Positions 34,982 through 46,410 of a stretch of DNA of 64,000 nt are shown one piece after another. Position 1 is the stretch's first letter. Every line of letters begins with the position of its first letter. Position numbers and translations under genes: made by a program. Source of the stretch: Tenebrio molitor (taxonomy: Eukaryota > Arthropoda > Insecta > Coleoptera > Tenebrionidae); assembly GCF_963966145.1 (NCBI RefSeq), contig NC_091053.1:13144001-13208000 (forward strand). The letters run 5' to 3'. The notes under the pieces were generated by a model. It saw nothing but the letters and a program-made list of their open reading frames with translations. It was not told the origin of the DNA and made no database searches.

Positions 34982-35560
34982 CTAGAAATACCCAATAGGC
35001 GCGCAATTTCTCCAATGCTTCAGGTACCTACCATCTTCTTCAACAGCATTTAGAATAGTTTCTTCATTCTCAACTGTTCGCGCGATCGTCGATTTGGTAG
35101 AACTTGACCTGTCTCTTGCGTCCTTGCCATCGCTCTCAGCATTGTGATCAGGGTGATTTCTTTTCGGAAAACGTTCAGAAAAGACCCTCGCTGCGTCCCT
35201 GGCGTTACATTCCCCAAAAATTATAATCATTTCTAAATAATCAGTGGATACATGATGATTAGGTATGTGCAAATTATGCATTGATTTGTCAAATTTAATT
35301 TGACACCGACATTTTTCAAAAGCTCCGGCCGCCAACCAATTTTTTTTTTAGATTTGCCTTTTTATTAAAATCTAGTAACGTAAAAATATGGCACACACAC
35401 CTGGAGAGCACAGGCTTCTGATTGGTTAACTTTAAGTTGTCTTTTTTCGAATACCTTTCAAGCTAGATTTTCTTTTCTTTAAAATTGCACATCCTGATGC
35501 CTTCTCGCGTTTCCTCGTTTTTCCTGAGGCGCGAGTTGTGAAAGGCCTTGTATTCTAAAC
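34982..35560 (-). pseudogene. Mariner 5' part with DUF4817-like N-terminus
   Basis: Frame 35335-34982 reads DYLEMIIIFGEC, then DAARVFSERFPKRNHPDHN and ATVENEE..LNAVEED, the DUF4817-type HTH that opens many arthropod mariners. Upstream, 35395-35540 matches the 5' leader motifs of related copies (tgattggt.aac, ctcgcg). No catalytic domain follows. Confidence 0.55.
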
Positions 35561-36572
35561 CGTAAGCACCGGTACGCTTTTACGGAGCCACAGTCTTTTT
35601 TGTAGAAGGAGAAGAGAGGAGTGAACGAAACGAACACGTTTAGAACGTGAACGAAAGTGGACGGAATTTCAGCCGGCGTCATCTACTTATTGGAATGGTT
35701 CATTGGATAAAATTCACCAGCTTTAAAGTATTTAGGTAAAAGAATGGTTTGTTGGTTTAGAGATATAATATGTAGCGTCTTAAAAAGAGGAATCCAACGA
35801 TGTCAAACTCGATGCCATACAATGTCTATTAAGGGAGTTTCCTTGCGTTATTTACAAAGTTCAATAAACATGAACTGAAATAAGGAAATTGAAGTTTTTT
35901 TGTGTTTCGCCTAGTTTCCGACCTCGACTTCGTCTCGGTCTTCAACATCTGGGCTTAGCACAAAAAGACTCACTTCTACTCTTAATTATGTGCTCTACTA
36001 TTATTGAATACGACGTCATATATAATATAATTTTCAACAATTTTTTTCTTAAGTTTTTTTTAAATGTAAGGGGGTTAAATTTTTATATTGTTATGTTGAC
36101 AGTTAAAAGATCTATCAAAATTATGACGAATAAATATAGGTTGCTATTTAAAAAAATTGTTGATGACATCATTACTTTGACAAGGAACACCCTGTATAAA
36201 AAAATGTTACGTTAATAAACGTGAAATTGAAATTAAAAATTGACCTGTGTTTGTTCTTTTTTCAAAACTCAACCGTTTATGATTTATCGAATTGTTGCGT
36301 TACTTTTGCCCCTCACTGTATAATCATTGCATATCATTTTTTTGAATTTTGTTCTATTACGTCAGCTGCGAGCGTTTACAAATACGTCATTATGCATTAA
36401 TTTTCGAGTTATTTGAAAAATACTAACGATAGGAAAAATGAGGTATAGCTTGGCTAAGCCATATTTAAAAAACGATAACGCATTTTTTGACATTTCCTTG
36501 CGTTATTTTTTTATTGCTATTCTGGCCAGGTTTCGCCAAGGCTACAGAGTTAATTTGCCTATCTTTTTCAAA
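35561..36572. other. Mariner-derived ends, no gene
   Basis: A mariner-like terminus (ggaacaccctgta, about 36186-36199) marks the end of a non-coding remnant. The 108-residue frame at 35889 shows no motif. Confidence 0.3.
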
Positions 36573-37534
36573 TAATAATAATAATGATTTATTATTAGCA
36601 ATGTGCTACAAGAAATCACATAGGTAAATGTTAAAATATTTATTATACAATATAGAAATAAATACATCTGCTATAAATATCAAAAGTTATCAATAATATA
36701 CACTCTTAACATATGTTTAAAATTTAACAAATCATTATATGCCTTAATGTCTATTGGTAACTGATTAATCAACGTAAGTCTCTCATGGTATAGACTATAG
36801 ACTATTGCACTTAGGATTAAATTTACAAAGTTTTAAATCAAAATCTTCAAAGTTTCTTAAATTGTATTGTTGCCGTTTTTTTACATACATAATTTATTTT
36901 ATCATGCAAATAATGTGATGTTTTCTTCATCCTAATTTTGAACACAGTTATAAGGGTATTAAAGATAAGTGTTTTCTTCACAGAGGATTAGATTAATGGC
37001 TGTATATCTACTGCAACATATGTAGAATATTGCGCATTACCCTATTTTGTACTATGTATTTGAATTTCGTGTACTTTATATGCCGGTTACATAAATAATA
37101 CTGATGAACCATAATTCAAATGTGGTGAAACTATTGTTGTATGTAATAAGCGTGTGGAACATTTTCACAGAAGTTAAACTTACAAAATACTAAGTTATGG
37201 TCTTATATCATATCACAATTTATCACTCCGGATGTAAGCACCGCATTATTGTTATTTTATTGGTGTAGATAACATCTATGATATTTTGAGAGGTTAACGT
37301 AACACGAGTAGGTTCAGAAATCATCTGTTTGAAATCATAAGCTGAGAACGATTCCTCTATTTTATTGCCAAGTGAGAATAGTATTTTGTCACTGTGGATA
37401 TGAAGGCTGCTATCTGTTGAACAAAATTAAAGTGCTTATATGTTCTTCAGGAAGAGCGATTTTTTTTTCTAAGTATTTTTCGAGCTCCACTGGGTCCTTC
37501 CCTACCACGCTCTGAATTCGGAATTCGCGAATTT

Positions 37535-38414
37535 TGAGACACCCTGTATAAATATGATCTGAACAAACACACGACTGCCATCCAACATACAAAGATCGTT
37601 TAGTTAACAATGATTTTCGTAGATTAGAAGGCACTTCAATAATTATTAAATTAAACGAGTAGGTATTGGAATCCTTAAGTCACCCTGTATAAATATGATC
37701 TGAACAAACACACGACTGCCATCCAAAGATCGTTTAGTTAACAATGATTTTCGTAGATTAGAAGGCACTTCAATAATAATTCAATTAAACGAGTAGGTAT
37801 TGGAATCCTTAAGTTCATTAAGAGAAATTATGTCATTAATTAAGACATTATCACTATTATCAGATACGTTAAAAATATTAAGATCGATGTAACTAATAGC
37901 TAAACGAGGATTCCATTTCATGATCAGAGCTTCACGTATATCGTTATCTGGACATTTGACAATCATAGAATTTTTTGTTGTAACGGTCGAATGTACGAGT
38001 ATAAGTTGACCGGACGCAACAGGATTAATTTTACTACCAAGGGCTTTCATGATACCTTGAGTTCCTTGAGGGCCTGGAGTTTTACTCTTCACCATGATGT
38101 CAGCTGTTTGGTCTGAACTGTTGATAAGGCGGATTTTTCTAAATTCTCAATTTTTTCTTTCTGGAGTTGATTTATTGTTTCAAATTTATTCACTAATGAT
38201 TGCACAATTCCAGTTGTTTTCTTAAATGCACATTTTCCCGAATTATACTATCTTCATTCGTGTTAACTGGTTGGCAATTTTTACAGCACCAACTTTCTCT
38301 ATCGGCACTAACAATTTTTGTTATTAATTCGAAACATTTCGAATGTAGCACTAATGAACATGATGTACACTTTATTGTCTTTATTGCAAATTTTGCCCAG
38401 AGACGGTAGGCCAT
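37535..38414 (-). pseudogene. LINE ORF1 with PHD-like zinc finger
   Basis: Frame 38414-38193 has a Cys/His cluster CTSCSLVLHSKCFEL...WCCKNC, the PHD-like finger that opens ORF1 proteins of several insect LINEs. Frame 38095-37781 has IVKCPDNDIREALIMKW and then SLNELKDSNTYSF; SNLRKSLLTKRSLYVGWQSC follows in another frame, as in the RRM-like part of these proteins. The protein would bind LINE RNA. Broken by frame changes, a mariner insertion and a tandem duplication. Confidence 0.6.
37540..37814. repeat. Tandem duplication of 141/134 bp
   Basis: 37540-37680 and 37681-37814 are near-identical direct copies, both starting caccctgtataaatatgatc. The first has seven extra bases near catccaac. The unit takes in the last nine bases of a mariner terminus plus LINE ORF1 sequence, so the duplication is later than the mariner insertion. 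Confidence 0.85.
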
Positions 38415-39761
38415 TTTTCATCGTCCTTTATCACGCGGAATTCCGCTGAAAGTGTATTGCTTTCTGTCTCTTCTTCAGAAGAAATATCACAATCTGGCAT
38501 TGACTTTTTTACCTTACCGTAGGATAGATTATCAATGGAATCGAGAGGACTAATGCCGTAGACGTCCTTCACAATGATTGATGCCCCCATATTGAGGAGC
38601 ATTTGTGTGACTTCTTTGTGGTATTCTTCAAGGACCGTGTAGTGAAGAACGGTTCGCTTCTTGTCATCTGTTTCTTGTAAATACTGTCGGCAAATGGTCT
38701 CGTCTTCTCGAGACAAGTGCGTAAGAACGATTTTCAGATATTTCTCGGAAATCGTACTGTTTGCGGTTTTCTGCACCTTGAGTAGAATGTCTTTTGGCAA
38801 ATCCTTCAAAAGCAGTGCAACGATATCTTCGTTGTCTGCTTCGATGGCGATCATTATGGGTAGTTTCGGATTTTTCGTGCAGGTTTTTCCGCACTCTGCC
38901 CCTTTTTTTATAAGTTCTTCTACTTCCGCTGTCAATCCTTTCGCACAACCCAGTTGCAGGAGCGTGCAACTGGACACACTGTCTTCGCTGCCGTCGTAGC
39001 CGTTGGCCTCTTTTTCGTCCTGAACCTTCGACAACAACTTCAAAAGGTCTGTCCTTTCTTCTCCCGCTTTGGGACCAATCTGCAATCGGTTCTTGTCAAC
39101 TTCCTCCATCAAATCCAATGCAGTTATTCCGTTCGAATCTGCTTGGTTTATATTGATTCCTTTCTCAATCAGCAAATTGCAACAGTCGTAAAACGTGTCG
39201 CTGCGCTTTGCATATTTGAACAAGATGTGCAAAGGATTGTTCGAATAACTTTCCGGGTGATCGTCACAAGAATTTGTTTGATACTTCTGGACAATCTCCT
39301 TGCAACAATACACCAGCGAATTCACGTTCTTGGATTCCAGGTTCTTCACTATTGCCTTCATTTTTTCATAGTTGGCATTAAAGGCGGTATAATGGATGGG
39401 ATCCCACTTGTCATTTTGAGATGGTTCGCTGTATTTTGTCCATTGCAAGCTACTCGTATTAATCAAAGTTTCTAAAGTAGTTCCTTCAACGTTTTCCATA
39501 GAATACTGGTCATTGCAGGCTATTATAAATATCTTTTCTTTGTCATGTGATGCATATTCGTATTCCAATAAGTGGGGATCGTCCCCGAGATATTTTTTTA
39601 TAGAATTTATTCTGTTGCATTTAACAGCTTTCAAAAGCTCTGACGCAGAGAACGATGACATATCTTTATCATCATCATCGATTTGGATAGTCTAAAAATA
39701 ATGTGGGCGATTGCAATGTTGACTTGTTTAAAATGTTACTTCTTACCTCAGAAGTTGTCAT
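38381..39761 (-). CDS. Ankyrin-repeat protein, possibly painless/TRPA-like N-terminus, truncated
   Basis: Two exons: 39761-39747 (MTTSE) and 39691-38381, with a 55-nt GT-AG intron; about 441 residues. Degenerate ankyrin repeats are visible: DPIHYTAFNANYEKMKAIV, NPLHILFKYAKRSDTFYDCC with GININQADSNGITALDLM, TLLQLGCAKGLTAEVEELI, PIMIAIEADNEDIVALLL and RTVLHYTVLEEYHKEVTQML with IVKDVYGISPLD. The spacing of irregular repeats and the acidic linker resemble the cytoplasmic N-terminus of insect painless/TRPA channels, but no transmembrane segment follows. The frame ends KWPTVSGQNLQ within a few codons of the LINE boundary, so the last residues may come from the insertion and the gene is probably truncated. 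A soluble ankyrin protein is the alternative. Confidence 0.6.
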
Positions 39762-39764
39762 CTT

Positions 39765-40189
39765 TTTGAGTTTCGTGGTTGCGTCCCTTCACCAACACGA
39801 TCTTGCTGCAATGCGATCTTGCTCGTATCATATCTAAAAATACGTTTTTTCCCCCGTGGACATAAATATGAACCATTATTATCTTGTGTTTACTTTTATG
39901 GAAAATACGGAAGGTAGCAGATATCGCAAGGAAATAGTCAGTTATTTTTAAGATTAATGTCGATATATAAACTATACGTTGTTCAAGGTCAAATAATTTA
40001 ATTTTTTGGCTCTGTAACCAACATAATGCAATTTAGCAATGTTCAATTCAACGTGAACGGTGTTTACCTGCATTTTTTATACATTTTTCAGATTCACCAC
40101 TGTAAAAATAGATAATATTATCGTTGGTTAAATAAGGCTATCAATTTGATAATAAATACAATATTTATTCATTAATACAAACAATAAAC
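39765..40189. other. Upstream region of the ankyrin gene; no other gene
   Basis: Contains the presumed 5' leader and promoter of the ankyrin gene. No clear core promoter motif. A string caaggtcaaataatttaat at 39988 also occurs just inside the Sailor TIR at 15407. Confidence 0.3.
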
Positions 40190-40853
40190 CTAACAATTTA
40201 ATAATCCGGCAGAATGGATTCCTCATTTAGAAAATGATATAACAGATCGTAATAATCGACATCATATTCAAATTAGCCTTGAAATTTTAGTAAAAAATAT
40301 TAATAGTTCACATAGTTGGCAATGCCCTGGAGGTGACCAAATTCATAACTTTTGGTTAAAAAAATTTACTTGTATTCATAAATGCTTACTTGATCACTTT
40401 AATGGATTTATTAGGGAACCTAACACATTTCCAGAGTTTTTGGCCCATGGTATAACATATCTGAAACCAAAAGATTCCGATACTAAAAATCCATCAAAAT
40501 ATAGGCCAATCACATGTCTACCTACAATTTATAAAATTATGACATCTTGCATTAAAGTAATAATTTACGACCATTGTCAAAAATTAAATATACTTAATGA
40601 AGAACAAAAAGGTTGTGTTAAAGAGTGTTTTGGTTGTAAAGAACAACTCATAATAGATACGGTAATAATGGAACAAGCTAGAAAAAATAATAGAAATATT
40701 TATACCGCATTCATAGACTACAAAAAAGCCTATGATTCAGTACCACATTCATGGTTAATTAAAATTCTTAAAATTTATAAAATTAATTTGGTTTTGATTA
40801 ACTTTTTATCCCATGTTATGATATTTTGGAGAACTACTAATCTCAATTATTAA
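40190..40853 (+). pseudogene. LINE reverse transcriptase fragment (fingers/palm)
   Basis: One open frame reads WQCPGGDQIHNFWLKKF, then KPKDSDTKNPSKYRPITCLPTIYK (RT domain 1-2), GC.EQLIIDTVI and FIDYKKAYDSVPHSWL, the conserved A box with its catalytic D. It stops before the YADD box. The GCKEQL..D layout recalls R2/R4/NeSL-type elements. 5' and 3' truncated. Confidence 0.65.
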
Positions 40854-40854
40854 A

Positions 40855-41740
40855 GCCACTCACTCGCTACACTCGTTCGTGCTTTAAACAGTTTCGATTA
40901 TTAATCGCCTTCATTAACAAACTAGTTTATTAAATAACTATTAAAATCAAAATTAAACGGTAATGATTTAATTAAAGCAGTTAATACATATACTGTTCCA
41001 TTACTGACCTATTCTTGCGGTGTTATAAAATGGTCCAAAATTTAATTTACAGAATATAAACATTAAAACCAGAGTTCTTTTTACCAAATTTAGTAAACAT
41101 CACCCTAAATCTGCTATTGAAAAAAAACAGACATCTGTGAAAAACATGTGATATCTGTAGTCTCGTCTATTTGCCACGAAAAACATACGGCGCTGTTAAT
41201 TTCAGCATAAATGGTTTTCATTAGGGGATAAAGAAGGATCTATAAATTTATTAAAATTTTCATCTAAAGTAGCGGCAAATTTGGCTAATTCTTTAAAATT
41301 ACCTTGATTATCTGAATGTACTGATTCATCATTACCCCGGAATGCCAATTCTTATGCTAACAAACAAATTATTATATTTATTAAACGTTTAACCATTTCT
41401 CGATTTTCCCGGACCTTTTCGTTGTATTTTTTTATATATTCTTTATGACCGCTGTCGATTGCATTTACAATATTTTGTTTACCGAACAATTTAAATTTTA
41501 TTGCCGAATGTGTATGTTCTTTAGATATTTCGTGTTATTTATTATTATCTATGATTTCCGACAAAGCTAAGCAAATATGTAGTCTGATTCAAATTCCGAG
41601 GATGACTTAGTTTAACCATGTTTTACACCATGTTGAAGATTGAGTTTTATTGTTTGTTGTTGATGTTTCACGAAATATAAATGTTCTTTTACCATAACCT
41701 CAATTTCTTGTTTGACATTTTTTTAACTAGGATTTTCTTA
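40855..41740. other. No gene recognised
   Basis: AT-rich, many stops in all frames; a short hairpin (ccactcactcgctacactcg) at 40856. Confidence 0.35.
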
Positions 41741-41921
41741 TAAAGGGTGTTTTTTTAAATTTGGCGTCTAAGTAGGCGTTGGAGAGTCGATTGAGATCGC
41801 ACCACTCGTGTAAAAGCGTAATATTTAAACAGCTGATCCGTGATCCGTAACCTGTATAGTGCGTTCACAATCGACACTTCAACGCCTACTTCGACGCCAA
41901 ATTTAAAAAAAACACCCGTTA
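41741..41921 (+). mobile_element. TA-type MITE family M1, copy 1 (177 bp)
   Basis: Element 41743-41919. Ends AAGGGTGTTTTTTTAAATTT and, inverted, ACGGGTGTTTTTTTTAAATTT, with inverted repeats of about 45 bp through ggcgt...aagtaggcgttg. Flanking TA on both sides. Two further copies at 47519-47693 and 49115-49290. Confidence 0.9.
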
Positions 41922-42109
41922 CTCTGAATACTGGTTATGAATGTGTATGTACAATCTGCAACAACATATTAAAAATGACACTGACAGCACGGATGTCATT
42001 GAAAACAACTATAATAAATGTAGTGGACCAAATCTAATGGACAGAATTATAGAGGTTTACGGATAAAAAGGAAACCTAGGCAACGCAAATTTGCGATTAT
42101 TCCACCTTA

Positions 42110-42250
42110 ATGGTGCTCAACCCTGATTGGTCAACTTCAGAATGTCTTTTCTCGGTTATCATTTGAGATAGGATTTTTTTTTCTTCAAAATTCGCCCTAA
42201 GGCTCCATTTTTTCTCTGGGGAGCCAGTTCTGCGACACTCTGTATATCTA
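42110..42250 (-). mobile_element. Mariner 5' end fragment
   Basis: The terminus reads tacagagtgtcgcagaactg on the minus strand at about 42241, followed by a leader with ttgaccaatcagg shared with the DUF4817-type mariners. No coding part. Confidence 0.5.
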
Positions 42251-42266
42251 TTAATTTAAACCAAAA

Positions 42267-42950
42267 ATGGCCGAATTGCAAAATTATACTCTGCAACAAG
42301 TTGGATAAGCCCTGTTGAGTGACCCTGACAACGAAATCCTGCAAACGCTAAAAGCCAAGTTAGAGGAAATTATGGATCTTTCTCTACAATTAAAAAACAA
42401 AGCCAAAGAAGCAGCTAATCAGCCACAATATACCGAACCAGTGTGTGTCGCAAAAACAGAAGAAGCAGATAAGAATATACTGAAGGTGTCTTATTTTAAC
42501 GTAAGTAAGTGTAAGTAAAAATAAAAAATGTAATTACATTCAGGGGACAATGGAACTGAAAAAGATTTCAGATGATCACAATTTGCAACAAGTTCTTGCC
42601 TAAAAAGAACTTCAATTATTGAAAATACAACACAGTAATGAGTTATTGAATAAAGAAATTCAATTATTGAAACTACAAAATGAATATGAACATCTAAAAC
42701 TACAACATGAAAATGAGTACCTCCAAGATAAGCTAGTAAGTTAATATGATTAACATTGTTGATTATTTAATGAAAATTTCCATTATTATCTTTTAGAGAA
42801 AAGCCAACTGGGAGCATTTCCAGACTTTTACGAAAATTTATATCAGAGCATTGATTCAACAGATCGAAAAAAAAATACAATGTGTCAGGTACGAGGAACC
42901 AGATGTGAAAAAACTTCGTGAAATCTCAGATCCAACTCTTGGATGAATGG
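42267..42950 (+). pseudogene. Spliced coiled-coil ORF, unknown family
   Basis: The ATG at 42267 opens MAELQNYTLQQVG, then a TAA, then an open frame SDPDNEILQTLKAKLEEIMD to a strong donor (AAC/GTAAGTAAG, about 42501). A 44-nt intron ends attcag at 42543. Exon 2 reads GTMELKKISDDHNLQQVLA, another TAA, then heptad-like repeats (KEIQLLKLQNEYEHLKLQ). A second GT-AG intron (about 42737-42799) leads to RKANWEHFQTFTKIYIRALIQQIEKK. Two nonsense codons but intact splice sites: a recently lost gene or an accessory ORF of an element. Ends against the Crypton fragment at about 42962. Family not recognised. Confidence 0.5.
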
Positions 42951-42962
42951 CATTTTACAGGA

Positions 42963-43500
42963 AGAAAATGTTTCATGCGTATCCGAAAGCGTAATAAATA
43001 AAGAGGAACCCTGTTCCACAATGTCACCAACATGCAGAGAATGAAGTTCCTCTCTTCTGCACGCCCCGCAGATCCCGAACAGAAGAGCGACCTTCATCAG
43101 CAAGTACCCATTATCGTCAGCCTCCTTCAAAAATGTGTTCACTTCCTCTATCGTTAATACTTTAGATTTTTTTGCCTCGTATCCTACTGCATTACGTTTT
43201 AAAAACGCTATAACTTTCAAAAACGCGCCGATGTCAATATTTTCCTTTACATTCAAAGTCGCCTTCAACATCGAAAATTTAGATCAGACTGACGATGGTT
43301 TCAGGACTTGTGACTATAAATAAAAATAAACAACTAAAAATACCGAACTGCAAACTTATTATATACATACCTTTTCATGCAAGTAAGTTAAAATTGCATC
43401 TTCATCCACAACCATCACGTGGTTTTTTGCTTTCCACTCATTAAACAAGATATATTCTTTCTCGTATTGTTCTCGAGATTTAGCAGGAAGTAGTTTTACG
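42963..43500 (-). pseudogene. Crypton-type tyrosine recombinase fragment
   Basis: The first exon (43490-43372) reads LLPAKSREQYEKEYILFNEW and DEDAILTYL, ending at a GTATGT donor. A short intron to about 43317 follows. The next exon has SMLKATLNVKENIDIGAFLKVIAFLKR, a linker KSKVLTIEEVNTFL, and GICGACRREELHSL, in which the Arg is the first catalytic residue of tyrosine recombinases. It then continues to FITLSDTHETFS, where homology stops, before the catalytic H-x-x-R and Tyr boxes. One TGA replaces an expected Trp before SKFSM. Cryptons integrate by site-specific recombination. Copy truncated and inactive. Confidence 0.65.
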
Positions 43501-44066
43501 TTGCAAAAGGTACAGAAAGTTTATACTTGGCAGGTATCTTCTATTACGCATGTTATTAATATTGCCGAGTTTGCGACCTTGGGGGGTTGGCGCTCGCCCC
43601 GCCATACTGGAAAATAGGGGTGAAAAATCACATTTCTGCGATTATTTCATTATCCGTGCGAGATATGTCTATCTAAGTTATTACAGAAAATGTAGAGCAT
43701 GCCATTCTCTACATTTTTTGTTCTTTATGTTTTTTTTGTCAGATCAATAGTTTCGTAGTTACAGCGTGTAGAAATCGAGAATTTCTATTACTTTTGTACT
43801 TTTTATTCTTTTCCACACCACCACAGAGGTAGAGCAATAGGGTGCGTTTTTTTTACGTAGTGTCCCCGGTGGGCATAGTCCACGATGCGGTAGAAGTTTA
43901 CTGTTTTACTCTTTTTGATCTCTTTGTAACGTAGACGGATCCAAATAATCTGGATCGATCGGTATAGATGAGCTGAATTCATCAGAGTTTATGAATTCGG
44001 GAATTCCTCTTGAGAATTTTCCTCTTGTTCCTCAGGGTCAAACATCATCATCATCAGGATCATTTG
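43488..44066 (+). repeat. Repeat X, copy B
   Basis: Begins at the upstream edge of the Crypton exon (gttttacgttgcaaaaggta) and matches copy A almost throughout, ending in a short (CAT)n run. Confidence 0.75.
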
Positions 44067-44104
44067 GCGTTTACCTGTTTCATTAGTATACACGTTGGAG
44101 TCCG

Positions 44105-44290
44105 ATATGCCCGTAGACGGACAAACAATAAATGCTCGATTTCTACAGGCTGTAACTACGAAACTATTGATCTGACAAAAAAACGTAAACAACAAAAATT
44201 GTAGAGAATTGTATGTTCTACATTTTTTGTAATAAGTTAGATATACGTATCTCGCACGGATAATGAAATAATCACAGACGTTCCAGAATC
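44105..44290 (-). repeat. Repeat X, partial copy D
   Basis: From gctcgatttctacaggctgt to ctcgcacggataatgaaata; about 180 bp in the orientation of copy C. Confidence 0.6.
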
Positions 44291-44334
44291 TAAAGATCAA
44301 GACGAACAAATACCTGAAATCAATGTATTTCTAT

Positions 44335-44945
44335 TTTGGCAAACACCAGATGATCTTGATGATGATGATGATGACCCTAAGGAATAAGAGGAAAATTCTC
44401 AAGAGGAATTCCCGAATTCATAAACTCTGATGAATTCAGCTCATCTATACCCTTCGATCCAGATCATCCGGGTCCGTCTATGTTACAAAGAGATCAAAAA
44501 GAGTAAAACAGTAAACTTCTACTGCATCGTGGACTATGCCCACTGGGGACACCACGTCAAAAAAAACGCACCCTATTGCTCTACCTCTGTGGTGGTGTGG
44601 AAAAGAATAGAAAGTACAAAAATAAAAGAAATTCTCGATTTCTACACGTTGTAACTACGAAACTATTGATCTGACAAAAAAACATAAAGAACAAAAACTT
44701 TAGAGAATTGCATGCTCTACATTTTCTATAATAACTTAGATAGAGGTATCTCGCACGGATAATGAAATAATCCCAAAAATGTGATTTTGCACCCTTATTC
44801 TCCAGTATGGCGGGGCGAGCGGCAACCCCCCAAGGTCGCAAACTCAACAATATTAATAATATGCCTGATAGAAGATACCTGCCAAGTATAAACTTTTCTG
44901 TACCTTTTGCAAGGTAAAACTCCCTATTGATTGGACTATCCGGTA
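44335..44945 (-). repeat. Repeat X, copy C (inverted)
   Basis: Inverted match to copies A and B from the polyaspartate-like (GAT)n run at 44357 to ctccctattgattgga at 44923. With copy B it forms inverted arms of about 580 bp. Confidence 0.8.
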
Positions 44946-45459
44946 TCTTAAATTTTCCGAAGCTTTTCATGTAAGCTCTTCAAGCTTCTTGGTGTCTGAA
45001 AGACATATTCTTAAAGATACGTTTCAAATTGTCAATAAAACAAAGTGTTTGATTAACAATTTGAGATTTACTGGCCTGATAAATTGTTCTTGAACTAAGA
45101 TTCTTATACTTAAATCCAGCTGCACACTAAAATTAATATTATTTTTGTAGGTAGGAAGTAATTTCTTAATTATTATCAGTCATCATATATCACGCATGGT
45201 CATGTTAATTGGAATTGTTGTTATTTAAAAACTTGTAACTAAACATCATGTGGTCATAGATTTTATCGATGCATTTTTCCGAGATTTTAATGTGTGTAAA
45301 TTTTTTGTCTTATTTATTAGGCAAGCATTACCAATTACTACAAACACAACTCAAACTTTTATTCATAAATTTATAGAAAAAGGCAACTCTCAACAATCTA
45401 ACAACAATTTAAAAGTGGATTATAAGCAATTTTCACACATTTGACATACAAAATGTCAG
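44946..45459. other. No gene recognised
   Basis: AT-rich, frames under 70 residues without motifs. Confidence 0.35.
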
Positions 45460-45929
45460 TATACAGGGTGCGTCTGCTTAAACTTTATATTTAAATATCT
45501 TCGTTATTTTAAATGACTGCTCAACGATATTTAGTCTTAATAAAGGCTGCATTGCCCTCTTTACATAGGCACTACAAAAATTAACAAGGATCTGGACAGA
45601 AGAGGAATATTCAAGAAAAAAAATAATGAAAAAAATTTATTTTCAGCATTTTCTAACATTATAACTTTTAACATGGATATCAAATGTTTCTGTGTAGATT
45701 TTCTGCCTAGTAAAATAATCATCCTAGTGCTTATTATTGACCAATAAATTAATGTTAAATAAAGACAATTTTCAGACTTCATTCACCAGTGTGTATTTAC
45801 GTAAAAAAGTACTTCACGGCTTACTGATTTACAAAAAAAAAAACATAATTAATTTATTATTTGACGTCAAAGTAAAAAAGTTCGTGCAATCTTTGAAATA
45901 ATCTTTTATACAAGATGTTGTTCTTACAG

Positions 45930-46320
45930 CAAGAGGAAATTAATATTATTTTTACGTATGGAGAGTGTCACCGGTGCTATCGAGCCGCAGCAAGAATTCT
46001 TCAGGCCCGTCAAGAAAATGATAAATTTTCCGAAATGAATATCAGATGAATTGTAAAGCTGTTTGAAGATACTGGCAGTGTTAAAGAATTTCCACAAGTA
46101 AGGGATGCACTCCCCAAAAATATTAACTTTCAAAATGCCGTTGTTGATTAGGTAACTGAAAATCCACACACAAGCACAAGAGTAGTAGCGGCTACACTGA
46201 ATGTCTCACAAAGCACGATTATTAGAACTTTAAAGTCTTTGAAATTTCATCCATATGAAATGATCCTGCAACAAGAACTTCACGGAGTTTTTATTCCAGA
46301 ATTGAAAGGTGTGTGGAAGT
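45930..46320 (+). pseudogene. Mariner transposase N-terminus (DUF4817-like HTH)
   Basis: Reads INIIFTYGECHRCYRAAARI, IVKLFEDTGSVKEFPQ, then NPHTSTRVVAATLNVSQSTI (second HTH) and LHGVFIPELKG. In-frame stops after EMNIR and after NAVVD. Homology ends before the first catalytic D. Confidence 0.65.
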
Positions 46321-46410
46321 TAATGGTCGAAATAAATTTTGAGCATCTTATTTAGTTATAATTATTTTGAGTACATTTTTAAAATTTTCTTTGCTGCTAA
46401 TTGTGTTACA

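Larger units (their letters stand above)
36573..38414 (-). mobile_element. Jockey-like LINE, internally deleted
   Basis: Reads on the minus strand. The 3' end lies at a (TTATTA)n-type tail (complement of 36574-36590). Upstream, 36650-36860 encodes in broken frames the usual LINE C-terminus (INQLPIDIKAYNDLLNFKHML). ORF1 lies at 37535-38414. Most of ORF2 is missing. Its 5' edge sits against the ankyrin gene. A mariner end (37410-37546) has inserted at a TA inside ORF1. Confidence 0.65.

Noticed and set aside
38661..39695. Frames of 101-173 residues over the ankyrin gene, on both strands
   Set aside because: Antisense or out-of-frame shadows of the 426-codon exon; no motifs.
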